A stretch of 45,539 nucleotides of DNA from Lachnospiraceae bacterium (GTDB lineage: Bacteria; Bacillota; Clostridia; Lachnospirales; Lachnospiraceae): positions 1 through 45,539 of the forward strand of contig JAHZAV010000020.1 of the NCBI GenBank assembly GCA_019423745.1, in the 5' to 3' direction. Below the pieces are notes generated by a model, which saw nothing but the letters and a program-made list of their open reading frames with translations, ran no database searches and was not told the DNA's origin. Below are positions 1-8,021 of this stretch, in pieces; positions within the stretch are counted from its first letter, which is position 1; each line of letters starts with the position of its first letter. Both the position numbers and the translations under genes were made by a program.

Positions 1-637
1 GAGAACAGAAAAGGATAGCATGTATGAACTGTCCGCAAAAAATGACCGACTGAGTAAGCGCTTCTTCAGGATCGTGAGTTACAATAATTGTTGTAAGATG
101 ATATTCTTTGGCAATCGTCTTAATTCTGTCCTTGATCGATTCCTTAATTACCCCGTCAAGAGCACTTAATGGCTCATCCAGAAGAAGTATTTTGGGTTTC
201 ATTACCATAGTCCTTGCAAGAGCAACTCTTTGTTTCTGTCCTCCGGACAACTGTCCAATTCTCTTATTCAAATGCTCTTCCAATCCAAGAAGCTTAATTA
301 ACTCCTTCACTTCTTCATCCGTTGAAATAGAAGGATTATTTCGAAGTCCATATGTAATGTTTTGGTATACATTCAAATTTGGAAAAAGAGCATAATCCTG
401 AAAAACAATATTAAACCCTCTTTTTTCCATAGGAACATTCGTCAGATCTTCATTGTTATAAATAATCTTTCCTCCGTCCGAATCTACAATTCCAAGAATC
501 AGATTCAAAAGTGTCGTCTTTCCACATCCGGAAGGTCCCAGTATGGAAACAATTTCTCCATCTTCGATATTAATACTGATATTTTCTAAAACAGGTACTC
601 CGTCATAGCTTTTCTTTACATTTTTCAATTCAAGCAT
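1..637 (-). CDS. ABC transporter ATP-binding protein, 3' end outside the window
   Basis: This is the cytoplasmic ATPase of an importer of the iron/polyamine/phosphonate (Fbp/Pot-like) type. Reading leftwards from the ATG at 637, 212 codons are open to the window edge. Walker A is GPSGCGKTT (about residues 34-42), the Q-loop lies in VFQDYALFP, the signature is LSGGQKQRV (130-138), Walker B is ILLLDEPLSALD (150-161) and the H-loop is VTHDPEEAL. The start is supported by AAGGAG about nine bases upstream. After the H-loop the protein runs LTQSVIFCGQF, where the family almost always has LTLSDRI; the Asp is missing, so a sequencing indel, frameshift or real divergence is possible. Permease and binding-protein partners would lie off the left edge. 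The nucleotide-binding fold is certain; the substrate is not. Confidence 0.85.
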   Translation of the reverse strand, partial: MLELKNVKKSYDGVPVLENISINIEDGEIVSILGPSGCGKTTLLNLILGIVDSDGGKIIYNNEDLTNVPMEKRGFNIVFQDYALFPNLNVYQNITYGLRNNPSISTDEEVKELIKLLGLEEHLNKRIGQLSGGQKQRVALARTMVMKPKILLLDEPLSALDGVIKESIKDRIKTIAKEYHLTTIIVTHDPEEALTQSVIFCGQFIHAILFCS

Positions 638-795
638 AAATTACAACTCCTTTTTTCTTTTCCCAAATTTTGTTTCCAAATAGACAGTTTAAATTCATTG
701 CAAACTTCTTTGACAGCGGATTGTTTTTACCGCTCCAGCCATGACAAATTATAACAACAGCACTTAACTCCAGCTATCAAATTTGTTTTAAACCC

Positions 796-821
796 ATGTA
801 AAGGGAATGTAAACTTTACAT
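796..821. promoter_or_regulatory. Operator-like triple half-site (ATGTAAA)
   Basis: Three ATGTAAA half-sites lie within 26 bp: ATGTAAAG at 796-803, ATGTAAA at 807-813 and its inverse TTTACAT at 815-821. The last two form the near-perfect palindrome ATGTAAACTTTACAT. The site is about 45-70 bp upstream of the extended -10 of the ABC ATPase gene. A regulator-binding site is the simplest reading; the regulator is unknown. Confidence 0.4.
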
Positions 822-911
822 AGTTTTTACTTTATTTACCTTGTAGAAATCCTACGGATTTTAGATCTGTTTTATATATCCTCTATAGACTTTCCTAACG
901 ATCCGCATCAG

Positions 912-963
912 AAAAACAGAACTCCCCACCTGTTTATCTGTCAGGTGAAAAGTTCTGTTTTTT
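912..963 (-). terminator. Rho-independent terminator after the MurR/RpiR gene
   Basis: Outer arms AAAAACAGAACT (912-923) and AGTTCTGTTTTTTT enclose an inner CACCTG/CAGGTG stem. A- and T-runs on both flanks would let it act in either direction. It lies about 110 bp beyond the stop of the regulator gene. Confidence 0.8.
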
Positions 964-1071
964 GTATATAACACTTATGTACTTTTTCTACAAATCTGTA
1001 TAATTTCTCTTCGTCCTTTCCTGTCGCACACCTTTTCCTATCAGCTCACTCCAAAGATATCTTTTTATTTG

Positions 1072-1974
1072 TTAAATCTTCGTAAATGCGGTCATTTCCT
1101 CTTTACTGGTGTAGGCTCGCTCCATAACAATATCACTTGTCTTTCTAAGCTTTCCAGAAAGATGAGCATAATCTCTGTTCAATACTCCTGCATAAAGCAT
1201 ATCCACTAAAGCAAGCTGAGATATTCTGGAAAAAATAGTATCTCCATACAGAAACTGACGGTTACTTGCACACAAAAGAATATCTGCATACTCAGAAATC
1301 AATGCATTTTCAAAATTTGTGAGAACAAGAGTTTTGGCTCCTGCCTTCTTTGCCAGACGCATCATCTCCACTGTATTTTTAGAATATCCTGAATAAGAAA
1401 TTCCAATTGCAAGATCTTTTGAAGTCATATTCACTGCACTGACATGTTGCAAATAATAATCGCTGTACTGCCTGCAGTTCATTCCCAGATAAGTTAGCTT
1501 AGTAAGAAGATCATTTGCCGTACATACCGAATTTTCAACACTGTAAATAATGATATTTTCTGCTTTCAGTATAGCTTCTACTGCTCTTTTGTATTCTCTG
1601 GACTGTATACTCTTTAACGTTTCTTCAAGCATCTGTATGGAAGTGGTAATGATTTTTCCCGGAATTTCCTCCAGCTTATCTGAACTGGTAAGCCTAAATC
1701 CATATAGTTCAATGTTTCCGTTTTCTTCTGACTGCTCGCTTAAAAGCTTCTCCTCTATCATAGCGTACTTAAAATCTTTAAACCCTTTATACCCAAGCGC
1801 TTTTACAAAACGCACAATCGTAGGCTGACTTACTTTAGCATTTCTGGAAAGTTTTTCCATAAGCAAGTCTCCCGGTCTTCCCTGATAAGCAAGAAGATAA
1901 TCTGCCACTTTCTTTTCTGAAGGCCGCAGTCCTGTATATGCTTTCTGTATCTTTCTTCTGATTCCATGTTCCAT
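1072..1974 (-). CDS. MurR/RpiR family transcriptional regulator
   Basis: A 300-residue DNA-binding regulator of the RpiR type. The N-terminal helix-turn-helix (about residues 1-75) carries the family pattern LRPSEKKVADYLL, then VSQPTIVRFVKALGYKGFKDFK as recognition region. The C-terminal SIS sugar-isomerase fold (about 125-265) binds phosphosugars; GISYSGYSKNTVEMM is the typical phosphosugar loop. Members sense sugar phosphates such as N-acetylmuramate-6-P or ribose-5-P. No sugar catabolic gene is adjacent, so the ligand cannot be guessed. It lies 76 bp after the HD-domain gene on the same strand and has its own terminator at 912-963. Confidence 0.9.
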   Translation of the reverse strand: MEHGIRRKIQKAYTGLRPSEKKVADYLLAYQGRPGDLLMEKLSRNAKVSQPTIVRFVKALGYKGFKDFKYAMIEEKLLSEQSEENGNIELYGFRLTSSDKLEEIPGKIITTSIQMLEETLKSIQSREYKRAVEAILKAENIIIYSVENSVCTANDLLTKLTYLGMNCRQYSDYYLQHVSAVNMTSKDLAIGISYSGYSKNTVEMMRLAKKAGAKTLVLTNFENALISEYADILLCASNRQFLYGDTIFSRISQLALVDMLYAGVLNRDYAHLSGKLRKTSDIVMERAYTSKEEMTAFTKI

Positions 1975-2050
1975 TTTTAGCTTCTCTCTTTCCGGCTCAT
2001 CTTCTTATCCATATGCCTTTTATTTACCACTGTTTTTACACACTCTATCC

Positions 2051-2713
2051 TTAACAAATCTTGCTTCCATTAGCCACTAGTTTAAATTTACATCCCAAAT
2101 GTTCTGCTGCTCTTTGGCACATCATCATACGTTTAAGAAATATTTCAAAGTAGTCCATAACCGTACAAATTTTATCATCCAGCTCCAGATCCATCCGTAT
2201 AATCCTCTTTTCCTTATCAATCTCTACCTTGGAGGACAGCGCTGCATAATTAACACGATCATGGATATCAAAATTTGCAGTCACAGGATTTTGCACCCTG
2301 TTTCTTCTGACATCTGTCTTATCAGCAAGAATAAGAGCAGCTGACACTTCATCCACTGCTGCTCCCGTTCCTTCATCGTGATGACCAATAGCTGATGTTA
2401 TTGTAAGGACATCTTTCAAAGGCATTTGTCTTTCCTTTAAAATCTGATATGCCAGCACTGCCCCACTGTGAGGGTGATCATGCCGGTTAATGCTGTTTCC
2501 GATATCATGCATATAACCTGCGATTTTAGCCAGTTCTGTCTTATGCTTTCCATAGCCCAAAGCTTTCAAAATTCCCCCCGCCATTTCTGCTGTCCTGGCC
2601 GCATGTTTTCTGGAATGTTCCGTATATCCCAACTCATTTAAAATTTTGTTTCCTTTTTCAATCAGTAGATTAATCTCCTCGTCACTACGTATTTGTTTAT
2701 AATTCACTGCCAA
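2051..2713 (-). CDS. HD domain-containing protein (putative phosphohydrolase)
   Basis: A 220-residue soluble protein. The metal-binding HD signature is visible as HSRKHAARTAEMAG, then AGYMHDIGNSINRHDHPHSG, then IGHHDEGTG and a distal ADKTD, giving the H...HD...H...D ligands of HD hydrolases. These enzymes cleave phosphoester bonds in nucleotides or related metabolites; the substrate is unknown. The start is a TTG at 2713, chosen because AAGGAG lies nine bases upstream; the next GTG, two codons in, would be too far from it. The gene follows the PhoH gene by 32 bp and probably shares its transcript. Confidence 0.85.
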   Translation of the reverse strand: MAVNYKQIRSDEEINLLIEKGNKILNELGYTEHSRKHAARTAEMAGGILKALGYGKHKTELAKIAGYMHDIGNSINRHDHPHSGAVLAYQILKERQMPLKDVLTITSAIGHHDEGTGAAVDEVSAALILADKTDVRRNRVQNPVTANFDIHDRVNYAALSSKVEIDKEKRIIRMDLELDDKICTVMDYFEIFLKRMMMCQRAAEHLGCKFKLVANGSKIC

Positions 2714-2745
2714 ATTTAATTACTCCTTCTTTTATAATATTCGTA

Positions 2746-4119
2746 CTACAATCGGCGTACAGCATCCATAGCCAAATCCGATCTTTCACACTCTTCCGCT
2801 GTCATTGTAATCTGCCAGCAAAGCGGACTTCCCTTCATATGCTCAGACGCATAACTTAGTCCGTTGGTCCTTTCATCAAGAAACGGCCGGTCTATCTGAT
2901 CCGGATCTCCAAGCAAAATAATCTTTGTATCTTTTCCTGCCCGAGTAATAATTCCTTTAATCTGCCCAGGTGTCATATTTTGCGCTTCATCAATTATCAT
3001 ATACGTTTTTACAATAGACCTTCCCCGGATATAATTTAATGCCTCTGTCTGTATCAATCCGCGCGAAAAAATTTCCTCAATTTTCCCCTGAAGTTCTGTT
3101 TCATCCTTGTACCTTTCTTCTTCGCTGGAATCAATAAGCTGCTCCAAATTATCAATCAGGGGACGCATAAGAGGAGAAATTTTCTCCTGCTCATCTCCTG
3201 GTAAAAATCCAATATCTGAATCAAACTGAGCATTAGGCCGGCATACCAATATCCTCCTGTACTCACCAGTAGGGTTATTCAATACTTTTTCCAAGCCCAC
3301 AGCAAGTGAATAAAATGTCTTGCTTGTCCCGGCTTTTCCTTTGACAATCACAAGAGGCGCTGTTTTGGCAGGCTGCATCAATGCTTCCTGCAGAAAATAC
3401 TGACCGGAATTTCTCGGTCGTATCCCATAAGGTGCAGCCTTTTTATAATCTAATTTACGAATATATTCTCCTTGTACTCGCCCTAAATGTGTTTTCTTAG
3501 AGGACTGATCCGCTTTCAAAATTACAAACTGGTTTTCTGTAAGCTGTACTTCCATCCGCTTTCCACACTCATCCACCTGATATACTTCATTACAGGGAAT
3601 CCCTTTTTTCTTAAACTCTTTAAAAAGTGCTTCCGGAACATACACATCTGCCCTTCCTTTATACTGTTTTTCGTTATCAAAAACCTGTTCTGTTGTGAAA
3701 TCCTGGGCACAAATTCCCAGGATCTGCGCCTTAATGCGAAGAAGGATATCTTTTGTAACAAGAACCACCTGCTCACTTCTGCCATTAGAAAGTCCAATAC
3801 ACACCTTCAGTATCCGATTATCCGGTACTTCAGCTGCAAGATCCTCTGGAAGCGGCACATCTGAAAAATTTTTTTCTATACGCAAAGTTCCGCCACCTTC
3901 TATTTCTATTCCCGAAAGCAAATCTCCTTTTTGCCGAAATTGTTCCAATATTCGAACCACTTGTCTGGCATTACTTCCCCTGTCTCCTTCTGCCTTTTTC
4001 AATCTGTCCAATTCTTCCAGAACAACCATAGGAAGTACAACCTGATTATCCTCAAAACATTCTATAGCATGCGGGGCCTGAATCAAAACATTGGTATCAA
4101 GAACGTAAATTTTTACCAT
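2746..4119 (-). CDS. PhoH family protein: N-terminal PIN domain and C-terminal PhoH ATPase
   Basis: At 457 residues this has the two-domain layout of YlaK-type PhoH proteins. The PIN nuclease-like domain (about 1-150) starts with YVLDTNVLIQ, with the first acidic residue in place, and includes VVLEELDRLK. The PhoH ATPase (about 240-457) carries Walker A GKAGTSKT, Walker B YMIIDEAQNM and the sensor-like ILLGDPDQID. The combination suggests an RNA helicase/nuclease role, but the cellular function of the family is unsettled. RBS GAAAGGAGC precedes the ATG. The HD-domain gene follows 32 bp later, probably in the same operon. Confidence 0.93.
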   Translation of the reverse strand: MVKIYVLDTNVLIQAPHAIECFEDNQVVLPMVVLEELDRLKKAEGDRGSNARQVVRILEQFRQKGDLLSGIEIEGGGTLRIEKNFSDVPLPEDLAAEVPDNRILKVCIGLSNGRSEQVVLVTKDILLRIKAQILGICAQDFTTEQVFDNEKQYKGRADVYVPEALFKEFKKKGIPCNEVYQVDECGKRMEVQLTENQFVILKADQSSKKTHLGRVQGEYIRKLDYKKAAPYGIRPRNSGQYFLQEALMQPAKTAPLVIVKGKAGTSKTFYSLAVGLEKVLNNPTGEYRRILVCRPNAQFDSDIGFLPGDEQEKISPLMRPLIDNLEQLIDSSEEERYKDETELQGKIEEIFSRGLIQTEALNYIRGRSIVKTYMIIDEAQNMTPGQIKGIITRAGKDTKIILLGDPDQIDRPFLDERTNGLSYASEHMKGSPLCWQITMTAEECERSDLAMDAVRRL

Positions 4120-4466
4120 ATAACAGAAAGCTCCTTTCCGGTTCTATTTACTTTGTCTCCAGTATAACGTTCTTTCTTTTTTATCTAATAAAACACAGGT
4201 AAAATCTACGTAAATTTTTCTCCGTTCATAATTTGTTCATTTATCTTTTAAAAAACCTTCATTTCTTGAACACTATTTCTTCATAGCTATACCGTATACT
4301 AAAACTATCAAATGAAGAACCAGACGTTACGTAGTAAAATACTTTTTGAATAAACTTTTTCATAATACATGCCGGGAACTGTTAAAACAGTTACCCGGCA
4401 TCCTCCCTTTTATCCCTTAATTTGATTTTTAGCCTTCTATTTTATCTTCTCTTGCTGTTCAAAGTT
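4120..4466. other. Intergenic region between the PhoH and alcohol dehydrogenase genes
   Basis: No gene is seen. It is AT-rich, must hold the promoter of the PhoH gene (TATACT-like -10 elements are visible but none has a convincing -35), and contains the hairpin at 4369-4401 that follows the dehydrogenase gene. Confidence 0.5.
4369..4401 (-). terminator. Strong hairpin after the alcohol dehydrogenase gene
   Basis: The stem ATGCCGGGAACTGT (4369-4382) pairs with ACAGTTACCCGGCAT (4387-4401) around a four-base loop with one bulge. The stem is strong, but the tract following it on the minus strand (GTATTATG) is not U-rich. It may act as a weak terminator or 3' stabiliser. Confidence 0.5.
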
Positions 4467-5507
4467 TTATGGCTTTAAAGCTATTTTCATTACATTATCT
4501 TGTTTCGTTTCAAATAATCCATACATTCTCATCGCATCCGCAAGAGGTGCTCTGTGGGTAATCAAACATTGCCCTTTCAACTTTCCTTTTTGAGTCAATT
4601 CCAGAATCTCTTTGCAGTGACAGGCATCTACCCCTCCCGTTTTAAAGGTAAGATTTTTCCCATACATTTGCGGAAGTGGAAGAATCTGATTCTCCTCATA
4701 CATAGCCTCTACCACCACAATACCACCAGGCCTTGCTGCCTGCCATGCCATCTGAAAACTTTCCGTGCTCCCGGCTGCTTCAATAACCACATCAGCGCCT
4801 CTACCATTTGTTAATTTTTTCATTTCTTCTTCCAGTGATACTTCTTTCGGATTATAAAATTTCCCCGCCAGATTCTGTTCCCTTGCAAATTCCAGCCTCT
4901 CTTCTTCTATATCTGCAACGGCAATAACTGACGGATCATACAGTGCTGCGCACATCATCGTACAGAGTCCTGCCGGTCCGGCCCCTATCACCAGCACTGT
5001 GTCATTTTTACAAATTTCTCCTATTTTAGCCGCCCAATAACCGGTAGATAAAAGATCTCCAGTAAACAAGGCCTGCTCGTCTGTCACTTCGTCTGGAATT
5101 GGTGTCAATGCCTGATCTGCAAATAGAATACGTACATACTCTGCCTGTCCTCCATCAATTCTGCAACCTAACGCCCAGCCACCGTTTTCGTCCTGACAAT
5201 TGTTTACAGATCCTCTTTTACAGAAAAAACACTCTCCGCAAAAGGTTTCTACATTGACAGCAACTCTTTGTCCAACTTGTACCTTTTTTACCTGTGCTCC
5301 TGTTTTTTCTACAATCCCAATAAATTCATGGCCAAGTATTGTTCCTGGTACTGCCTTGGGAACTGCTCCATTTCTAATATGAAGATCACTGGTACAGATA
5401 CTTGTCAAAGTGACTTTGACAAGTGCATCTTTTTCGGATTTAAGTTGTGGAATGGGCCGTTCTTCCATCCCGATTTTACCGTTTCCCTGATAAACTACCG
5501 CTTTCAT
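4467..5507 (-). CDS. Zinc-dependent alcohol dehydrogenase family protein (MDR)
   Basis: A 346-residue medium-chain dehydrogenase that oxidises or reduces an alcohol/polyol/aldehyde using NAD(P). The catalytic zinc ligands are CTSDLH and GHEFIG; four structural-zinc cysteines follow in CGECFFCKRGSVNNC. The Rossmann fold begins at VLVIGAGPAGL. An upstream in-frame ATG at 5537 would add ten residues (MSYKKRRSSK); I chose the ATG at 5507 because AAGGAG lies ten bases before it and the protein then starts MKAVVYQ, as usual in the family. It is monocistronic as far as I can see. Motifs resemble sorbitol/threonine-dehydrogenase-like members, but the substrate is not determinable. Confidence 0.92.
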   Translation of the reverse strand: MKAVVYQGNGKIGMEERPIPQLKSEKDALVKVTLTSICTSDLHIRNGAVPKAVPGTILGHEFIGIVEKTGAQVKKVQVGQRVAVNVETFCGECFFCKRGSVNNCQDENGGWALGCRIDGGQAEYVRILFADQALTPIPDEVTDEQALFTGDLLSTGYWAAKIGEICKNDTVLVIGAGPAGLCTMMCAALYDPSVIAVADIEEERLEFAREQNLAGKFYNPKEVSLEEEMKKLTNGRGADVVIEAAGSTESFQMAWQAARPGGIVVVEAMYEENQILPLPQMYGKNLTFKTGGVDACHCKEILELTQKGKLKGQCLITHRAPLADAMRMYGLFETKQDNVMKIALKP

Positions 5508-5680
5508 CTTACTACTTCTCCTTTTCTTATAAGACATATTGCTTCAAAAAAAGAGCAGAGTAATCTTTCCACACTCCACTCTTCACTAAAATCTTCTAAA
5601 AACAAAAAAACATCGCTAAAACATTAGCAATGACATATGCTCAGGATTCTTCTCTGACAATATATTATTTAACAAAAAAG

Positions 5681-5755
5681 TCGGGGTAACAGGATTCGAA
5701 CCTGCGACCTCGCGGCCCCCAGCCGCGCGCTCTAACCAAACTGAGCCATACCCCG
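5681..5755 (-). tRNA. tRNA-Pro (anticodon GGG)
   Basis: A complete cloverleaf on the minus strand: acceptor CGGGGTA pairs with TACCCCG, D-arm GCTC/GAGC, anticodon stem CGCGG/CCGCG around CTGGGGG (anticodon GGG), and T-arm GCAGGTTCGAATCCTGT. The discriminator is A and CCA is not encoded. A CTTTTTT tract follows directly. Confidence 0.97.
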
Positions 5756-5767
5756 TCAACAAAATCT

Positions 5768-5797
5768 ATTATACTCGAATTGTGTCGGATAATGCAA
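5768..5797 (-). promoter_or_regulatory. Promoter of tRNA-Pro
   Basis: On the minus strand, TTGCAT (5797-5792) and TATAAT (5773-5768) are separated by 18 bp, and the tRNA starts 12 bases after the -10 box. Confidence 0.75.
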
Positions 5798-5852
5798 GCT
5801 TTTTTTATAATTTCTGTATTCTTTTCCTATATTTTATATTTCATATAGATTT

Positions 5853-5883
5853 TTGCCTTCTTTTTTATAATATATGCTAAAAT
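5853..5883 (+). promoter_or_regulatory. Probable dapB promoter
   Basis: TTGCCT (5853-5858) and an extended -10, TGC-TAAAAT (5875-5883), with a 19-bp spacer. It ends about 36 bp before the dapB start codon. The region is very AT-rich, so other -10 choices exist. Confidence 0.45.
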
Positions 5884-5919
5884 AAATATAAAATTACAGA
5901 CGAAAGGAGCCTCTGATTT

Positions 5920-6717
5920 ATGAAACTTATCGTAATAGGTCCCCGTGGAAAAATGGGAAAGCTGATTACACAGGTAGCTGCCAGCCGTGAAGATATACAG
6001 CTGGTTGCCGGTGTAGCTCCAAAAGGAAGAGACTATATCGGATCTGACTTAGGGCAAGTTGCAATGGTAGGATACAATCTGAATGTGCCTGTTGTAGATA
6101 GTCTTGAGTCAGTAATTGATCTGTGTGATGTTATCATTGATTTTTCCACGAAAGAAATGGCAATGGAAGTAGTCGACTGCGCTGTGCGCCATAAAAAAGC
6201 ATTAGTCTGCGGTACAACAGGATTTTCAGCAGAAGAAATGAAAAAATTTCAGGATGCTTCAAGCCAAATTCCTATGCTTTATGCCGCAAATACTTCCAAA
6301 CTTGTCAATATTATGAATAAACTTCTGGAAATTGTCACTTCTTCTGTCGGCAATGAAGCAGATATTGAAATTCTGGAAATGCATGACCAATGGAAAAAAG
6401 ATGCTCCCAGTGGTACTTCTAAAGAGATGGGGGAAATTATGGCACAGACCATGGGAAAAGAACTGAATGACATTGCTGTTTTTGGCCGTCATGGTTCTGC
6501 TCCAAGAGAAAAAGGCACGATTGGTTACCACTCCTTGCGAGCCGGAAATATCCCCAGCAGCCACACCGTATATTTTGGTTTTATGGGAGAACGCCTGGAA
6601 ATTACCCATCACTCCTATAACTGGGAATGCTTTGCAAGAGGCGCCTGCGACTGTGCAGTCTATCTTTCAGGAAAGGCTCCAGGATTTTATTCAATCAAAG
6701 ACGTGTTGAATCTCTAA
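5920..6717 (+). CDS. dapB: 4-hydroxy-tetrahydrodipicolinate reductase
   Basis: A 265-residue enzyme of lysine/diaminopimelate biosynthesis that reduces the DapA product with NAD(P)H. The nucleotide-binding loop is VIGPRGKMGKL (residues 4-14), followed by CGTTGFS. The substrate segment reads EMHDQWKKDAPSGTS. The catalytic His and the Lys four residues later are kept, but the usual second His of the HH pair is Asp. SLRAGNIPSSHTVYF and the C-terminal GERLEITH match the family. RBS GAAAGGAG lies upstream. No other dap gene is nearby. A strong bidirectional terminator follows at once. The divergence at the HH pair places it in a side branch of the family, but the reductase call is firm. Confidence 0.92.
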   Translation: MKLIVIGPRGKMGKLITQVAASREDIQLVAGVAPKGRDYIGSDLGQVAMVGYNLNVPVVDSLESVIDLCDVIIDFSTKEMAMEVVDCAVRHKKALVCGTTGFSAEEMKKFQDASSQIPMLYAANTSKLVNIMNKLLEIVTSSVGNEADIEILEMHDQWKKDAPSGTSKEMGEIMAQTMGKELNDIAVFGRHGSAPREKGTIGYHSLRAGNIPSSHTVYFGFMGERLEITHHSYNWECFARGACDCAVYLSGKAPGFYSIKDVLNL

Positions 6718-6768
6718 AAAATATCCCGCAAGAGCGAAAATATTTTTCGTTCTTGCGGGATATTTTTA
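6716..6768. terminator. Bidirectional terminator between dapB and dtd
   Basis: A long near-perfect stem, with ATATCCCGCAAGAGCGAAAA pairing with TTTTCGTTCTTGCGGGATAT, is flanked by A5 on the left and T5 on the right. It serves dapB (plus) and dtd (minus), whose ends converge here. Confidence 0.93.
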
Positions 6769-6784
6769 CCTCTGCATTGAAATT

Positions 6785-7231
6785 CTACAACTTGTCAGAA
6801 TCCAGAATAATTGTAAATGGTCCGTCATTCGTCAGGCTGACTTTCATATCCGCTCCAAATTGTCCCCTTTCTACTACCGGAACCTTTTCTTTGCATTTTG
6901 CTATAATATATTCGTACATCTCTTCTGCCATCTTTGGCTCCCCAGCCTCAATAAAACTTGGACGATTTCCCTTTTTACAGTTTGCATACAGGGTGAACTG
7001 GGAAATCAAAAGCAGACTTCCTCCTACCGTCTCTAAGGACAAATTAGTCTTGCCATTTTCATCTTCAAAAATACGAAGACCAATCATTTTTTTAATCATT
7101 TTATCTGCAATCTCTTTTGTATCGCTGTCTGAAACTCCAATGAGAACTACAAATCCTTGTCCAATCTGACCTATTGTCTCTCCTTCTACCTTAACATCTG
7201 CATTTGTAGCACGCTGTATAACAAATCTCAT
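6785..7231 (-). CDS. dtd: D-aminoacyl-tRNA deacylase
   Basis: A 148-residue cytoplasmic proofreading enzyme that hydrolyses D-amino acids (and glycine from mischarged tRNA-Ala) off tRNA. It begins MRFVIQRATNADVKV as usual, carries the catalytic SQFTLYA motif near the middle and ends with the second motif LTNDGPFTIILDS. An upstream in-frame ATG at 7276 would add 15 atypical residues; the ATG at 7231 has AAAGGAG ten bases upstream and gives the normal family length. The CarD-family gene precedes it by 72 bp on the same strand. Confidence 0.96.
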   Translation of the reverse strand: MRFVIQRATNADVKVEGETIGQIGQGFVVLIGVSDSDTKEIADKMIKKMIGLRIFEDENGKTNLSLETVGGSLLLISQFTLYANCKKGNRPSFIEAGEPKMAEEMYEYIIAKCKEKVPVVERGQFGADMKVSLTNDGPFTIILDSDKL

Positions 7232-7303
7232 ATTTTCACTTCTCCTTTTATGCCAAAATTTCATATTTTCTATCATCTACGAAACTGGAGAAATTGTCAA
7301 TAT

Positions 7304-7816
7304 TTATCCTGGAATTTTATTTTCCATTATCTCCATAATATAGCGTTCCACATCATTTTTTTCTATTCCCAGGGATACAGCCAGTTCTCCATACAAATTT
7401 TCTCTTGCTGCATGGAGACACCTTTCATCTCCTGCCGTTACTTTCTTTCCTTGTTCCTGCCGTCTTTGTTTCCTGGCATTCACTGTTTTAATTACCCGAA
7501 CCCACTGCCTTATATCACAGGTACGCAGTGCTCTTTTCATAATTTCTTCTCGCTGACGTTCGTTATCAATTCCAAGCATATCCATGTCCTTTATTTCGCC
7601 GATCAGTTTCTTCGCTTCTTCTTTTGAAATCACATAACGCATAATAATTTTTTCACTGTCGGCAGGAACATAGATAACACCGCCTTTTGAATACAACGGA
7701 GCAAGTGTATAATAATCCTTGTCCGCTGATGCTTCAGAAAGCCGGATAGGACCTATATTTTCCACCCTGCACACACCGTGTTGCCCGCATATAATGTAGG
7801 CTCCTGTTTCAAACAT
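7304..7816 (-). CDS. CarD family transcriptional regulator
   Basis: A 170-residue protein of the CarD/CdnL family, which binds RNA polymerase beta and stabilises open complexes. The N-terminal RNAP-interaction domain (residues 1-60) reads MFETGAYIICGQHGVCRVENI and then YYTLAPLYSKGGVIYVP. The C-terminal half is helical and basic, with VIKTVNARKQRRQEQGKKV, as in DNA-binding CarD tails. The ATG at 7816 is preferred to an upstream one at 7858 because AAAGGAG lies seven bases before it. It may share a transcript with dtd. Confidence 0.9.
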   Translation of the reverse strand: MFETGAYIICGQHGVCRVENIGPIRLSEASADKDYYTLAPLYSKGGVIYVPADSEKIIMRYVISKEEAKKLIGEIKDMDMLGIDNERQREEIMKRALRTCDIRQWVRVIKTVNARKQRRQEQGKKVTAGDERCLHAARENLYGELAVSLGIEKNDVERYIMEIMENKIPG

Positions 7817-7892
7817 CCCGATTCTCCTTTCTCCTAATATAATACCAGTGTTGCCCAAAATCTCTTTTCAAAAACAATCTTATATCTGACAT

Positions 7893-7930
7893 AAAAATCC
7901 GCCTATCCCAAAATGGATTAGACGGATTTT
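7893..7930 (-). terminator. Terminator after the EamA transporter gene
   Basis: AAAATCCGCCTATCC pairs with GGATTAGACGGATTTT around a short loop with one bulge. The A-run at its left edge gives a U-tract on the minus strand, 90 bp beyond the transporter stop codon. Confidence 0.7.
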
Positions 7931-8021
7931 CATATCTGTCTTTATTAATTTTATCAGACAAATCATCTGTTTGTAAGCTTTTTCCAGTAAAAAGTTGCTT
8001 TTCATCATTTTTGCCTATATA

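Larger units (their letters stand above)
638..1071. other. Intergenic region, 5' leader of the ABC ATPase
   Basis: No gene is visible. Reading leftwards it holds an operator-like palindrome (796-821), an extended -10 box (TGT-TATAAT, minus strand, 753-748) and a long leader for the ATPase gene, with a small AGCGG/CCGCT hairpin at 714-734. The right part holds the terminator of the MurR/RpiR gene (912-963). I recognise no riboswitch class in the leader. Confidence 0.5.

Noticed and set aside
3487..3864. A 125-codon plus-strand ORF, and many similar antisense ORFs across the window.
   Set aside because: They sit opposite well-supported genes with clear motifs, have no RBS, and their composition (Phe/Ser/Leu/Cys-rich) is typical of antisense translation.
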